From Streptomyces sp. NBC_01275 (GTDB lineage Bacteria > Actinomycetota > Actinomycetes > Streptomycetales > Streptomycetaceae): a stretch of DNA of 64,000 nt. Each line of letters opens with the position of its first letter. Position 1 is the first letter of the stretch. Location of the stretch: contig NZ_JAPEOZ010000001.1 in the NCBI RefSeq assembly GCF_026340655.1, positions 6,324,001 to 6,388,000 on the forward strand, read 5' to 3'. The position numbers and the translations under genes are program-made. Shown one piece after another: positions 33,407 to 41,545 of the stretch. Under the pieces are notes generated by a model that saw nothing but the letters and a program-made list of their open reading frames with translations, was not told where the DNA came from and did not search any database.

Positions 33407-35191
33407 ATGGACGAGGGGAAGCCCAGGGAGGCCTCCGGCGGTTCGGCGGCCGGGGGTGAGCAGGTCACCGGGGCGTCGAGCGATCGGCCTGCGGGCGACA
33501 GCGGCGACGGCGACTACGAACTGAGTCGCCCGGTGAGCACGGGTGCGGCCACGGCTGCGACTGCCGCTGCGGCCACCGAGGCGGGGGAGCCGGTCGAGGC
33601 GGTCGCCGTAGGCGAGTCGGGCGAGGCGGTCGAGCCGGTGTCCTTGTCTTCGGCTGACGTCGGGCGTCCCAAGCCTCTGCACGACCCCGACCCCTACAGC
33701 ACCCCGCCGTACGGCGAACCGGGCCCCTGGGCCCCCGCACCGCCCGTACAGCACCCGGCGGTCACCCCCGCCCACGGCACGACGGCGAGTGCGCCCGTGC
33801 CCCCGCCGGCGCCCCAGCCCGTGCCCCCGCCCGTGCCGGGCGCGGCAGTCCCGCCGGCGCCCGGAGCCCCCGCGCCGGCTCCCGTCTACACGGACCCCCC
33901 ACCCGTGCCGTCGGCCCCCGTTCCGACGCCCGACCCCGGCGCCGCACCGGACTCCGTGCCGCCCGCCGATCCCTGGCATCGCTACGACCCCTGGGCCGCC
34001 GCCCCCGTCCCGCAGGGTGGTCATGGTCAGCAGCCGCTTCAGCAGACCGGCGCCGCTGTGCTCAGCGAGGGGCAGCGGCGTCGGCGGGTGCGGAAGGGGC
34101 TGGCGGTGGGGGCGTTGGCGCTCGCCCTGGTCTCCGGGATCGTCGGCGGGGCCGTAGGCGTGTATCTCGAGCGGAACGGGGGGCTGAACGGGGTCGAGCT
34201 GCCGCAGGCCTCCGCGGAGCCCACCGGGCGGGCGTCGGACAGCGTCGCCGGGATCGCCGCCCGGGCGCTGCCCAGCGTCGTCACCCTGCATGTCACCGGC
34301 AGTCAGGAGTCCGGCACGGGCACCGGCTTCGTGCTCGACTCGCTCGGCTACATCCTCACCAACAACCACGTCGTGGAGCCCGCCGGAGGCGACGGCGAGA
34401 TATCCGTCGTCTTCAACGGCGGCCAGACCGCGAAGGCCGAGGTGGTCGGCCGGGACAGCGGTTACGACCTAGCCGTCGTGAAGGTCGGCGGAGTGAAGGG
34501 ACTGAAGCCCCTCTTCCTCGGCAACTCCGACAACGTCCAGGTCGGCGACCCGGTCGTCGCCATCGGCGCACCCTTCGACCTCGAGGGCACCGTCACCTCC
34601 GGCATCATCAGCGCCAAGGAACGGCCCATCACGGCCGGCGGCGAGAGTGGCGACGGCAGCGACGTGTCGTACGTGGACGCGTTGCAGACGGACGCGCCCA
34701 TCAACCCGGGCAACTCCGGCGGCCCCCTCCTCGACGCGCAGGGCCGGGTGATCGGCATCAACTCCGCCATCCGCTCCGCCGCCGACGGCTCGGACACGGC
34801 CGAGGGGCAGGCCGGGTCCATCGGCCTGGGCTTCGCCATCCCCATCAACCAGGGCAAGCGGGTCGCCGAGGAGCTGATCAACACCGGCAAGGCGACCCAC
34901 CCGGTCATCGGCGTCACCCTCGACCTGGACTACGCCGGCGACGGCGCCCGCGTGGGGAGCAAGGGCGGCGACGGCGGCGCCCCGGTCACCGTGGGCGGCC
35001 CCGGCGACCGGGCCGGCATCCGGGCGGGGGACGTCATCACCGAGGTCGACGGCCAGCGCGTCCACTCCGGTGAGGAGCTGATCGTCAAGACGCGCGCCCA
35101 CCGCCCCGGAGACCGCCTGGAGCTGACGATCGAGCGCGGCGGCCAGGAGCGCACGCTCTCCCTGGTCCTGGGCTCCGCCGACGGCAGTTGA
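33407..35191 (+). CDS. Membrane-anchored trypsin-like serine protease with PDZ domain (HtrA/DegP type)
   Basis: A 594-residue envelope protease/chaperone. A long Pro/Ala/Glu-rich cytoplasmic tail (about 225 residues) precedes one membrane helix (LAVGALALALVSGIVGGAVGVYL). The protease domain carries the triad His321 (ILTNNHVV), Asp354 (GYDLAVVKV) and Ser437 (NPGNSGGPLLD). A PDZ domain follows (GDRAGIRAGDVITEVDGQRV). GGGGAGAG gives a good ribosome site before the ATG at 33407. By position it should cleave the anti-sigma factor or misfolded exported proteins when the envelope is stressed. Typical HtrA tails are shorter; the proline-rich tail is characteristic of actinobacteria. Confidence 0.93.
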   Translation: MDEGKPREASGGSAAGGEQVTGASSDRPAGDSGDGDYELSRPVSTGAATAATAAAATEAGEPVEAVAVGESGEAVEPVSLSSADVGRPKPLHDPDPYSTPPYGEPGPWAPAPPVQHPAVTPAHGTTASAPVPPPAPQPVPPPVPGAAVPPAPGAPAPAPVYTDPPPVPSAPVPTPDPGAAPDSVPPADPWHRYDPWAAAPVPQGGHGQQPLQQTGAAVLSEGQRRRRVRKGLAVGALALALVSGIVGGAVGVYLERNGGLNGVELPQASAEPTGRASDSVAGIAARALPSVVTLHVTGSQESGTGTGFVLDSLGYILTNNHVVEPAGGDGEISVVFNGGQTAKAEVVGRDSGYDLAVVKVGGVKGLKPLFLGNSDNVQVGDPVVAIGAPFDLEGTVTSGIISAKERPITAGGESGDGSDVSYVDALQTDAPINPGNSGGPLLDAQGRVIGINSAIRSAADGSDTAEGQAGSIGLGFAIPINQGKRVAEELINTGKATHPVIGVTLDLDYAGDGARVGSKGGDGGAPVTVGGPGDRAGIRAGDVITEVDGQRVHSGEELIVKTRAHRPGDRLELTIERGGQERTLSLVLGSADGS

Positions 35192-35477
35192 GGGCAGCCG
35201 GGACAGGGCGTCCGACGGGGTGTCCGCGCGGTGTCCGCGGAGGCGTCCACAGCCGCGCCCGCGAGATTGACAGAAACCTCACAGATCGGACCCTCCTACC
35301 GGCCCCCACAAGGCAAACAACGCGAAAAACCGGCCGCGTACACGCACCCGGACGCCGCGGGACGGTACCGGTCGGACAGGTGCGACAGGTACCGTGGACC
35401 CGGCCCGGACCACGGAAGACCGCATTGACCACCGAGGGCCGAAGGCCGAGGGCCGCGGACATCGCAAGGAGCTTCAG

Positions 35478-35927
35478 GTGTTCAATGACATAGGACCGCT
35501 CGAGCTGGTGACGATCGTCGTCCTGGCCGTGCTCGTCTTCGGTCCGGACAAGCTCCCGAAGGTCATCCAGGACGTGATGCGCACCGTCCGGAAGATCCGT
35601 GAGTTCTCGGAGAGCGCCAAGGCCGACATCCGCAGCGAGCTGGGGCCGGAGTTCAAGGACTTCGAGTTCGAGGACCTCAACCCCAAGACCTTCATCCGCA
35701 AGCAGCTGGACAACGACGAGCTGGGGCTGAAGGAGATCCGCAACGGCTTCGACCTGAAGAAGGAGATGGCCGAGGTCACGGACTCCGTCCACGGCCGTGA
35801 CACGGACGCCTCCGCGGCGGGTTCGTCGGGCGCGTCGGACACGTCCGGCGGCCGGATCGACATGACGAAGAAGCCCGAGGACCCGGGCAAGGACGACCGC
35901 CCGCCCTTCGACGCCGACGCCACCTGA
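35478..35927 (+). CDS. tatB: Sec-independent protein translocase subunit TatB
   Basis: Subunit of the twin-arginine translocase, 149 residues. It begins VFNDIGPLELVTIVVLAVLVFGPDKLPKVI, the single membrane helix plus the FGPxKLP hinge. An amphipathic and charged helical domain (DVMRTVRKIREFSESAKADIRSELG) comes next, then a polar disordered tail. The GTG at 35478 has AAGGAG upstream. It follows the HtrA gene as in the sigE module of other actinobacteria, linking export capacity to envelope stress. tatA and tatC are not in this window. Confidence 0.95.
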   Translation: MFNDIGPLELVTIVVLAVLVFGPDKLPKVIQDVMRTVRKIREFSESAKADIRSELGPEFKDFEFEDLNPKTFIRKQLDNDELGLKEIRNGFDLKKEMAEVTDSVHGRDTDASAAGSSGASDTSGGRIDMTKKPEDPGKDDRPPFDADAT

Positions 35928-36087
35928 GCGCCGTCTGAGCGCCACCTGAGCGACCTGCGCTCCGGGCGGCTCACCCGCGGCCGGGAACGGGGTGGCTATG
36001 CTGCCTGGTTGTTGTGCGCAGCGGACGAGTACGCCCGAAGGGGGGCGGGCCGGACCGCTCCGCCGAGAGCGAGGAGGCGTCCGGGCA

Positions 36088-36750
36088 ATGGAGACGACGA
36101 GTCGGGAAGTCGCGCAGACGCCGGCCGCGGAGGATGGACAGCAGGTCCCCTCCGCCCGGCGTACGGTCGACGGCTTCCTGGAGGCGCCGTTCCCCTGGTA
36201 CGGCCTCGACGAGGCCTTCACGGGACGGCGCTGGTTGATGCAGGTGGGCACGGCGGCCGACGGAGCCGTCGAGCACGGTTCCATCGGACACGGTGACGAA
36301 CCCTCCGTACGGCATGAGACGACGACGGAGGACCGGGGGAAGTTCGCGGTCGTGGTGACCGTCGCCGCGAACCCGGTGCGGCGCAGCGCGGACGGCACGG
36401 GCCTGCTGGAGGCCACGTCCGTGTCCTCGGCGGCCTGGCTCGCGGGGGTGGGGCTGCTGTCCTTCACCTGGCCGGGTCAGATGGACCACACCCTGCGCGA
36501 CGACTGGCTGGACCAGCAGACCGAGACGGCGTGGGTCCTCGCCGACGACCTCGCGGGGCCGGACTGGTCGACGCTGTCCCTGCCGGTCGACGGCGTGCCG
36601 ACCCCCTTCCACTACCGCGAGTCCGAGTTCGGCTGGGTACTGGCCGGGTCGACGCAGGCGGGCGTGCACGTGGGCGCCTACGGCAGGGGCATGAGCGCGT
36701 ACGGGCTCGGCTTCGCCGTGGTCAAGGACGTCGAGGCGCACGCCCAGTAG
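36088..36750 (+). CDS. Conserved hypothetical protein (220 aa)
   Basis: I do not recognise a named family. The protein begins METTSREVAQ, with GAGGAGG 11 bases upstream. It is soluble and rich in Trp/Asp/Gly, with phrases FLEAPFPWYGLDEAFTGRRWLMQVG, FAVVVTVAANP and FGWVLAGSTQAGVHVGAYGRG. No membrane helix, no cysteine pairs. Third positions are strongly G/C, so coding is real. It lies between tatB and a convergent Mrp gene and ends at a terminator. Streptomycetes carry a similar gene at this place, as I recall. Confidence 0.75.
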   Translation: METTSREVAQTPAAEDGQQVPSARRTVDGFLEAPFPWYGLDEAFTGRRWLMQVGTAADGAVEHGSIGHGDEPSVRHETTTEDRGKFAVVVTVAANPVRRSADGTGLLEATSVSSAAWLAGVGLLSFTWPGQMDHTLRDDWLDQQTETAWVLADDLAGPDWSTLSLPVDGVPTPFHYRESEFGWVLAGSTQAGVHVGAYGRGMSAYGLGFAVVKDVEAHAQ

Positions 36751-36756
36751 CACCAA

Positions 36757-36784
36757 GGGTGCCCTCCCGGCGAGGAGGGCACCC
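36757..36784. terminator. Bidirectional terminator between convergent genes
   Basis: An 11-base perfect stem, GGGTGCCCTCC (36757-36767) with GGAGGGCACCC (36774-36784), around CGGCGA, lies just after the hypothetical gene stop and before the end of the convergent Mrp gene. Confidence 0.75.
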
Positions 36785-36834
36785 CATGGTCGCGGCAGAG
36801 GTGCGCAGGAGACGTACGGCGGTCTGGAACGGGT

Positions 36835-37968
36835 CTAGAACTTGTTCCGCGGAGTGATCCCCAGGGACAGTCCCGAAAGGCCCCGCTGCCGTCCTCCCAG
36901 CTTGCCCGCGATGGCGCGCAGGGCCGCGCCCGCCGGGGAGTCGGGGTCGGTGAGGACGACCGGCTTGCCGTCGTCGCCGCCCTCGCGCAGGCGGACGTCG
37001 ATCGGGATGGAGCCGAGGACGGGGACGGACGCGCCCGTCGTGCGGGTCAGGCCGTCGGCCACGGACTGTCCGCCGCCGGTGCCGAAGACGTCGACCATCT
37101 CGCCGCAGTGCGGGCAGGGCAGGCCGGCCATGTTCTCGACGACGCCGACGATCTTCTGGTGGGTCTGGACGGCGATCGAGCCCGCCCGCTCGGCGACCTC
37201 GGCCGCCGCCTGCTGAGGCGTGGTGACGACGAGGATCTCGGCGTTCGGGACGAGCTGGGCCACCGAGATCGCGATGTCGCCGGTGCCCGGCGGGAGGTCC
37301 AGGAGCAGCACGTCCAGGTCGCCCCAGTAGACGTCCGAGAGGAACTGCTGGAGGGCGCGGTGGAGCATCGGGCCCCGCCAGACGACGGGCGTGTTGCCCG
37401 GGGTGAACATGCCGATGGAGATGACCTTCACGCCGTGCGCCGACGGCGGCATGATCATGTTCTCGACCTGGGTCGGAAGGCCGTCCGCGCCCAGCATGCG
37501 CGGCACGCTGTGGCCGTAGATGTCGGCGTCCACGACCCCGACCTTCAGGCCGTCCGCCGCCATCGCCGCCGCCAGGTTCACGGTCACCGACGACTTGCCG
37601 ACGCCGCCCTTGCCGGACGCGACCGCGTAGACGCGGGTGAGCGAGCCGGGCTTGGCGAACGGCACCTCGCGCTCGGTCTGGCCGCCGCGCAGCGCGCTCG
37701 CCAGCTCCTTGCGCTGCTCGTCGCTCATCACGTCGAGCGTGACGTCGACGCGCGTGACGCCCTCCACCGCGCCGACCGCGTCGGTCACGCGCTGCGTGAT
37801 CGTCTCGCGCATGGGGCAGCCCGAGACCGTCAGGTACACGGTGACCGCGACCGCTCCGTCCGCGCCGATCTCCACCGACTTGACCATCCCGAGTTCGGTG
37901 ATGGGACGGTTGATCTCGGGGTCGTTCACCGTCGCCAGTGCTTCACGCACCGCGTCTTCCGTAGCCAT
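36835..37968 (-). CDS. mrp: Mrp/NBP35 family P-loop ATPase (Fe-S cluster carrier type)
   Basis: A 377-residue cytoplasmic ATPase likely to carry or insert Fe-S clusters. The N-terminal MIP18/DUF59 domain is TEDAVREALATVNDPEINRPI and PMRETITQRV. The deviant Walker A is SGKGGVGKSS near residue 115, the switch region is VDADIYGHSVPRMLG, Walker B is LLLDLPPGTGD, and CPHC near residue 277 is the cluster-binding pair. The ATG at 37968 is preceded by TACCAT 7 bases away, suggesting a leaderless mRNA; a GTG 6 bases earlier is possible. M. tuberculosis mrp holds the same place after tatB (recollection). Confidence 0.92.
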   Translation of the reverse strand: MATEDAVREALATVNDPEINRPITELGMVKSVEIGADGAVAVTVYLTVSGCPMRETITQRVTDAVGAVEGVTRVDVTLDVMSDEQRKELASALRGGQTEREVPFAKPGSLTRVYAVASGKGGVGKSSVTVNLAAAMAADGLKVGVVDADIYGHSVPRMLGADGLPTQVENMIMPPSAHGVKVISIGMFTPGNTPVVWRGPMLHRALQQFLSDVYWGDLDVLLLDLPPGTGDIAISVAQLVPNAEILVVTTPQQAAAEVAERAGSIAVQTHQKIVGVVENMAGLPCPHCGEMVDVFGTGGGQSVADGLTRTTGASVPVLGSIPIDVRLREGGDDGKPVVLTDPDSPAGAALRAIAGKLGGRQRGLSGLSLGITPRNKF

Positions 37969-37975
37969 GAACACG

Positions 37976-37981
37976 ATGGTA
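37976..37981 (-). promoter_or_regulatory. -10 element of a predicted leaderless mrp transcript
   Basis: TACCAT on the minus strand lies 7 bases upstream of the ATG at 37968 and there is no ribosome site between. Confidence 0.5.
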
Positions 37982-38011
37982 CGGCGCTGCGCGGGGGCCC
38001 CGGTAAGCCCG

Positions 38012-38614
38012 TCACCGGTCTTCTACGTCACGTCCCCTCGACCGTTCTGACCGTTCCGCCGGGAATACGACCCGTCCGTTGCCCCGCTCCTCCAGCTCCT
38101 TGACCATGTCCTGCAGCTCGGAGCGGATCCAGTCGCGGGTGGCGACCTCGCCCAGACCGATGCGCAGGGCGGCGATCTCCCGGGTCAGGTACTCGGTGTC
38201 GGCGATCGACCGCTCGTTCTGCTTGCGGTCCTGTTCCAGGTTGACCCGGTCGCGGTCGTCCTGCCGGTTCTGCGCGAGCAGGATCAGCGGGGCCGCGTAG
38301 GAGGCCTGGAGGGACAGCATCAGCGTCAGGAAGATGAAGGGGTAGTTGTCGAAGCGCAGGTCGCGCGGCGCGAAGATGTTCCACAGCACCCAGACGATGA
38401 TGACGATCGTCATCCAGACGATGAACCGTCCCGTGCCCAGGAACCGCGCGATCCGCTCCGACAGCCGTCCGAAGGCCTCCGGGTCCCACTCGGGCAGCAG
38501 CCGGCGCCGGGGCGCCCGCGGCTGGTCCAGCCGCGGGCGGGACCGCGTGGCGGCCGTGGCCCCGGCCGGGGTGCGCTCGCCGCGCCCGCCGCCGCTCTCC
38601 CGCTCAGGAGCCAT
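38012..38614 (-). CDS. DUF1003 membrane protein
   Basis: A 200-residue protein of unknown function. It has two adjacent membrane segments, FIVWMTIVIIVWVLWNIF and FIFLTLMLSLQASYAAPLIL, separated by the DUF1003 phrase RFDNYPF. A charged helical C-terminal tail (NRQDDRDRVNLEQDRKQNERSIADTEYLTREIAALR) and a basic N-terminal tail flank them. It overlaps the stop of the upstream MgtE-N/CBS gene by 11 bases, so the two are one operon, and the same pair is adjacent in M. tuberculosis (recollection). A role with magnesium handling is possible. Confidence 0.88.
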   Translation of the reverse strand: MAPERESGGGRGERTPAGATAATRSRPRLDQPRAPRRRLLPEWDPEAFGRLSERIARFLGTGRFIVWMTIVIIVWVLWNIFAPRDLRFDNYPFIFLTLMLSLQASYAAPLILLAQNRQDDRDRVNLEQDRKQNERSIADTEYLTREIAALRIGLGEVATRDWIRSELQDMVKELEERGNGRVVFPAERSERSRGRDVEDR

Positions 38615-39974
38615 GGGGACCAGCCCCCTCGGCCTCGGCAGCGGTCCCGGCCGCGCTCGCGGCCCCGTTCCCCACCGTGCCCTGTGCCGTGTCCTGCGCG
38701 GTGTCCTCCTCCAGGTGGAACTCCGTCTCCCGCCAGTCCTCCGGCAGCATGTGGTCCAGTACGTCGTCCACGGTCACCACGCCCAGCAGCGACCCCGCGT
38801 CGTCCACGACGGGCGCCGCGACCATGTCGTACGTCGCGAAGAACCCGGCGACGACCGGCAGCGCCGCGTCCGGCGCCAGGGTCTGGAGGGTGTCGTCGAC
38901 GATCGAGCTGACCAGCGTGTACGGCGGGTCGCGCAGCAGGCGCTGGAAGTGGACCGTGCCGAGGTACTTGCCGGTGGGCGTCTCGTCGGGCGGGCGGCAG
39001 ACGTAGACCTGGGCGGCGAGGGCGGGGGAGAGGTCGGGGTTGCGCACGCGCGCGAGGGCGTCGGCGACGGTCGCGTCGGGCCGCAACACGATCGGCTCGG
39101 TGGTCATGAGCCCGCCCGCCGTGTGCTCCTCGTACGCCAGCAGCCGCCGCATGTCGGCCGCGTCGGAGGGCTCCATCAGGCTCAGCAGCCGCTCCTGGTC
39201 GTCCTTGGGGAGCTCGGAGAGCAGGTCGGCCGCGTCGTCGGGGTCCATGGCCTCCAGGACGTCCGCCGCGCGCTCCTCCTTCAGCTTGCCGAGGATCTCG
39301 ATCTGGTCGTCCTCCGGGAGCTCCTCGAGGACGTCGGCGAGCCGGTCGTCGTCGAGGGCGGCGGCGACCTCGGCGCGCCGCTTCGACGACAGATGGTGCA
39401 GCACGTTGGCGAGGTCGGCGGGGCGCAGCTGCTCGAAGGTGGCCAGGAGGCTCTCCGCGCCCTGTCCGTGCTCCTCCAGGGAGAAGCCGGTGACCGCCGA
39501 CCACCCCACCGTCAGCGTCTCGCCCTTGGCCCGCCGGAAGGCGCCGCCCTTGCGGCCCTTGCGGACGAAGACCCGGTCGATCTCCCAGTCCCGGCGGGCC
39601 GGCAGCTGTCGTAGCGACACGTCGAGGACGGTGACCGTCTCACCTGGCTCCTCGCTCTCGACGAGGGTGACGCGCCGGTCCAGCAGCTCGCCGAAGACGA
39701 GCCGCTCGGTGGGCCGCTGCTCGAAGCGCCGGACGTTGACCACGCCGGTGGTGATGACCTGGCCGGACTCGATGCCGGTGACCCGGGTCATGGGCAGGAA
39801 GATGCGGCGCCGGGTGGACAGTTCGACGACCAGTCCGAGCACCCGTGGCGGCCGCCGCCCGACGCGCAGCATGACGACCAGGTCGCGCACACGCCCCACC
39901 TGGTCGCCGACCGGGTCGAAGACCGGGACGCCGGCGAGGTGCGAGACGAAGATCCGGGGGGCGCCGGCTGCCAT
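38604..39974 (-). CDS. MgtE N-terminal domain / CBS-domain protein with PRC-barrel-like start
   Basis: A 456-residue soluble protein. The N-terminal 150 residues contain two PRC-barrel-like beta units (VFDPVGDQVGRVRDLVVMLRV, EIDRVFVRKG). The middle is the superhelical MgtE intracellular domain with repeated LEELPEDDQIEILGKLKEERAADVLEAMDPDDAADLLSELP. The end has a CBS pair (GGLMTTEPIVLRPDATVADALARV, VVDDAGSLLGVVTVDDVL). The transmembrane channel domain of MgtE is absent, so it probably senses Mg2+ or nucleotides and acts on a partner. The ATG at 39974 has AAGGAAG upstream; the open frame further left is non-conserved. Confidence 0.9.
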   Translation of the reverse strand: MAAGAPRIFVSHLAGVPVFDPVGDQVGRVRDLVVMLRVGRRPPRVLGLVVELSTRRRIFLPMTRVTGIESGQVITTGVVNVRRFEQRPTERLVFGELLDRRVTLVESEEPGETVTVLDVSLRQLPARRDWEIDRVFVRKGRKGGAFRRAKGETLTVGWSAVTGFSLEEHGQGAESLLATFEQLRPADLANVLHHLSSKRRAEVAAALDDDRLADVLEELPEDDQIEILGKLKEERAADVLEAMDPDDAADLLSELPKDDQERLLSLMEPSDAADMRRLLAYEEHTAGGLMTTEPIVLRPDATVADALARVRNPDLSPALAAQVYVCRPPDETPTGKYLGTVHFQRLLRDPPYTLVSSIVDDTLQTLAPDAALPVVAGFFATYDMVAAPVVDDAGSLLGVVTVDDVLDHMLPEDWRETEFHLEEDTAQDTAQGTVGNGAASAAGTAAEAEGAGPHGS

Positions 39975-40209
39975 GGCTGTGCTTCCTTTGCGTACTGCTG
40001 CGTCAGTGAAAGCGAGGGTGGGGGCGAGGGTGGGGGCGATGGTGGGGACCATTTCCGAAATGCCCTCTCCTGCGGGCTTCAGGCTAGCCCGTCCCGATCG
40101 GATACGCCCTGGTGAGCGGTCCGGACGGTCCGGCTCCGACCGGGGTCCGCGACCCCGGTACGCTGCCGTACGCCGCTCAGCACACCCCCGCAGAAAGGCA
40201 GCCTTCTCT

Positions 40210-40962
40210 GTGACTGCGATCGCCCAGGGCCGTACTCGCCGGACCGCGCTGATGGGCGCGATGTGCGCACTGGTCCTCGGACTGGGGACGACCGGGTGCA
40301 GCGAGGATCCGGACGCGGGCACGAACGGGGTGGGCAAGCTGACGGCCGAGCAGATCCAGTCGAAGACGAAGAAGGCGGCCGCCTCCGTCGACGCGGTGCG
40401 GCTGGCGGGGAGCGTGGTCACCAGCGGCAAGACGTACAAGGTCGACCTGCGGCTGAAGGCAGACGGCGGCGCCGGGTCGGTCACCGCGGAGGGGGCCACC
40501 TTCCATCTGCTGCGGGTCGGCGAGCAGCTGTACCTGAAGGCCGACGCGGCGTTCTGGACCCACGAGGACGGCAAGTCCGACGACTCCGGCACGGACACGG
40601 CGGCCGCGGACAAGCTCGACGGCAAGTATGTGAAGGTGCCGACGGGGGACCCCTCGTACAAGAAGTTCAGCGGCTTCACGGACAAGGACCTCCTTCTCGA
40701 CGGTCTGCTGTCGCTGCAGGGTTCCGTGCAGACGGACGGCCATCACGAGCAGGCCGGGGTGCGCACCATCCGGATCACCGGCGACGGCGGCTCCGGCGGC
40801 ACGCTGGACGTCTCCCTGGAGGGCGAGCCGTATCCGCTGCGCCTGGAGCGCGCGGGCGGCGCGGGCACGCTGACCTTCTCCTCCTGGGGCAAGGAGTTCG
40901 CCCTGAAGGAGCCGGCCAAGGGCGAGACGGTGGACTACGGCCAGCAGCTGCCGACGTCCTGA
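40210..40962 (+). CDS. Secreted lipoprotein, LppX/LprG-like fold
   Basis: A 250-residue lipoprotein. The signal peptide is GRTRRTALMGAMCALVLGLGTTGC with lipid-modified Cys30. The mature part has the pattern of the LppX/LprAFG family: VDAVRLAGSVVTSGKTYKVDLRLKADGGAGSVTAEGATFHLLRVGEQLYLKADAAFW and a C-terminal half with YPLRLER. These proteins bind lipids or hydrophobic molecules in a half-barrel cavity. GTG start with AAAGG upstream. It is divergent from the CBS gene. Confidence 0.82.
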   Translation: MTAIAQGRTRRTALMGAMCALVLGLGTTGCSEDPDAGTNGVGKLTAEQIQSKTKKAAASVDAVRLAGSVVTSGKTYKVDLRLKADGGAGSVTAEGATFHLLRVGEQLYLKADAAFWTHEDGKSDDSGTDTAAADKLDGKYVKVPTGDPSYKKFSGFTDKDLLLDGLLSLQGSVQTDGHHEQAGVRTIRITGDGGSGGTLDVSLEGEPYPLRLERAGGAGTLTFSSWGKEFALKEPAKGETVDYGQQLPTS

Positions 40963-40980
40963 CCGCTCCTCCCGCTCCCC

Positions 40981-41022
40981 TTTTCTTCCGCTGCTTCCGC
41001 TGCTTCCGCTACTTCCGCTTCT
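40981..41022. repeat. 9-bp TTCCGCTGC-type tandem repeat at convergent gene ends
   Basis: Four to five imperfect copies of TTCCGCTGC/TTCCGCTAC run through the end of the hypothetical gene at 41009 and the spacer, coding on the minus strand for the Lys/Arg-rich C-terminus. Likely slippage expansion. Confidence 0.6.
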
Positions 41023-41521
41023 TTCTGAACAGCAGCTTCGGCAGGCCCGCCGGGGCCGGCTCACGGGTGGTGGCCGGGGACGGCGCCGGCCGCGCGGCCA
41101 GGTCGCCGTCGGGCAGCGGCAGCAGGGCCCCCGTGGGCTCCAGCCGCACCACCCGGCACTCCCGCGCCCAGCGCTCCGTCATCGCCTCGCCGTCGGGCGC
41201 GTTGAGCCGCTTGCCCTTCAGCTCCGCGACGGCGGCCTCCCAGGCCCCGCTGCCGGGCCCGAGCTGTACGACCGTCGCCGTCCAGGAGACCAGCCGGCCC
41301 CCCTTGTCCTTGCTGCGTACGGTGACCTCGGCCGAGGCCCCGTCGGTCAGCCCCGGCAGCGGCTGTTCGCCGGGCCCGTCGCCGACCAGACAGGCCGCGC
41401 CCTCGTGCCACACGTGCCACAGCGCCCGTGCGGTCGGTTCGCCCGCGCCCCGGACCCAGATGAGGCCGGACTTCTTGGTGGCCTCCTCGACGAGGGCCTG
41501 GTCGAGCAGCTCGCTTGTCAT
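41009..41521 (-). CDS. Conserved hypothetical protein, possibly split-barrel (PNPOx-like) fold (170 aa)
   Basis: Function not known. The sequence MTSELLDQALVEEATKKSGLIWVRGAG, ARALWHVWHEGAACLVGDG and VTVRSKDKGGRLVSWTATVV suggests a flavin-reductase-like split barrel, as in pyridoxamine oxidase relatives, but I see no clear cofactor motif. The C-terminus is basic (RKKRK) and repeat-derived. TAGGCT lies 6 bases before the ATG at 41521 with no ribosome site, so the mRNA is probably leaderless. It is convergent with the lipoprotein gene. Confidence 0.75.
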   Translation of the reverse strand: MTSELLDQALVEEATKKSGLIWVRGAGEPTARALWHVWHEGAACLVGDGPGEQPLPGLTDGASAEVTVRSKDKGGRLVSWTATVVQLGPGSGAWEAAVAELKGKRLNAPDGEAMTERWARECRVVRLEPTGALLPLPDGDLAARPAPSPATTREPAPAGLPKLLFRKKRK

Positions 41522-41527
41522 GACGCC

Positions 41528-41533
41528 AGCCTA
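41528..41533 (-). promoter_or_regulatory. -10 element of a predicted leaderless transcript
   Basis: TAGGCT on the minus strand lies 6 bases before the ATG at 41521, the gene for the 170-residue hypothetical protein. Confidence 0.45.
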
Positions 41534-41545
41534 TCCAGGCGGCGC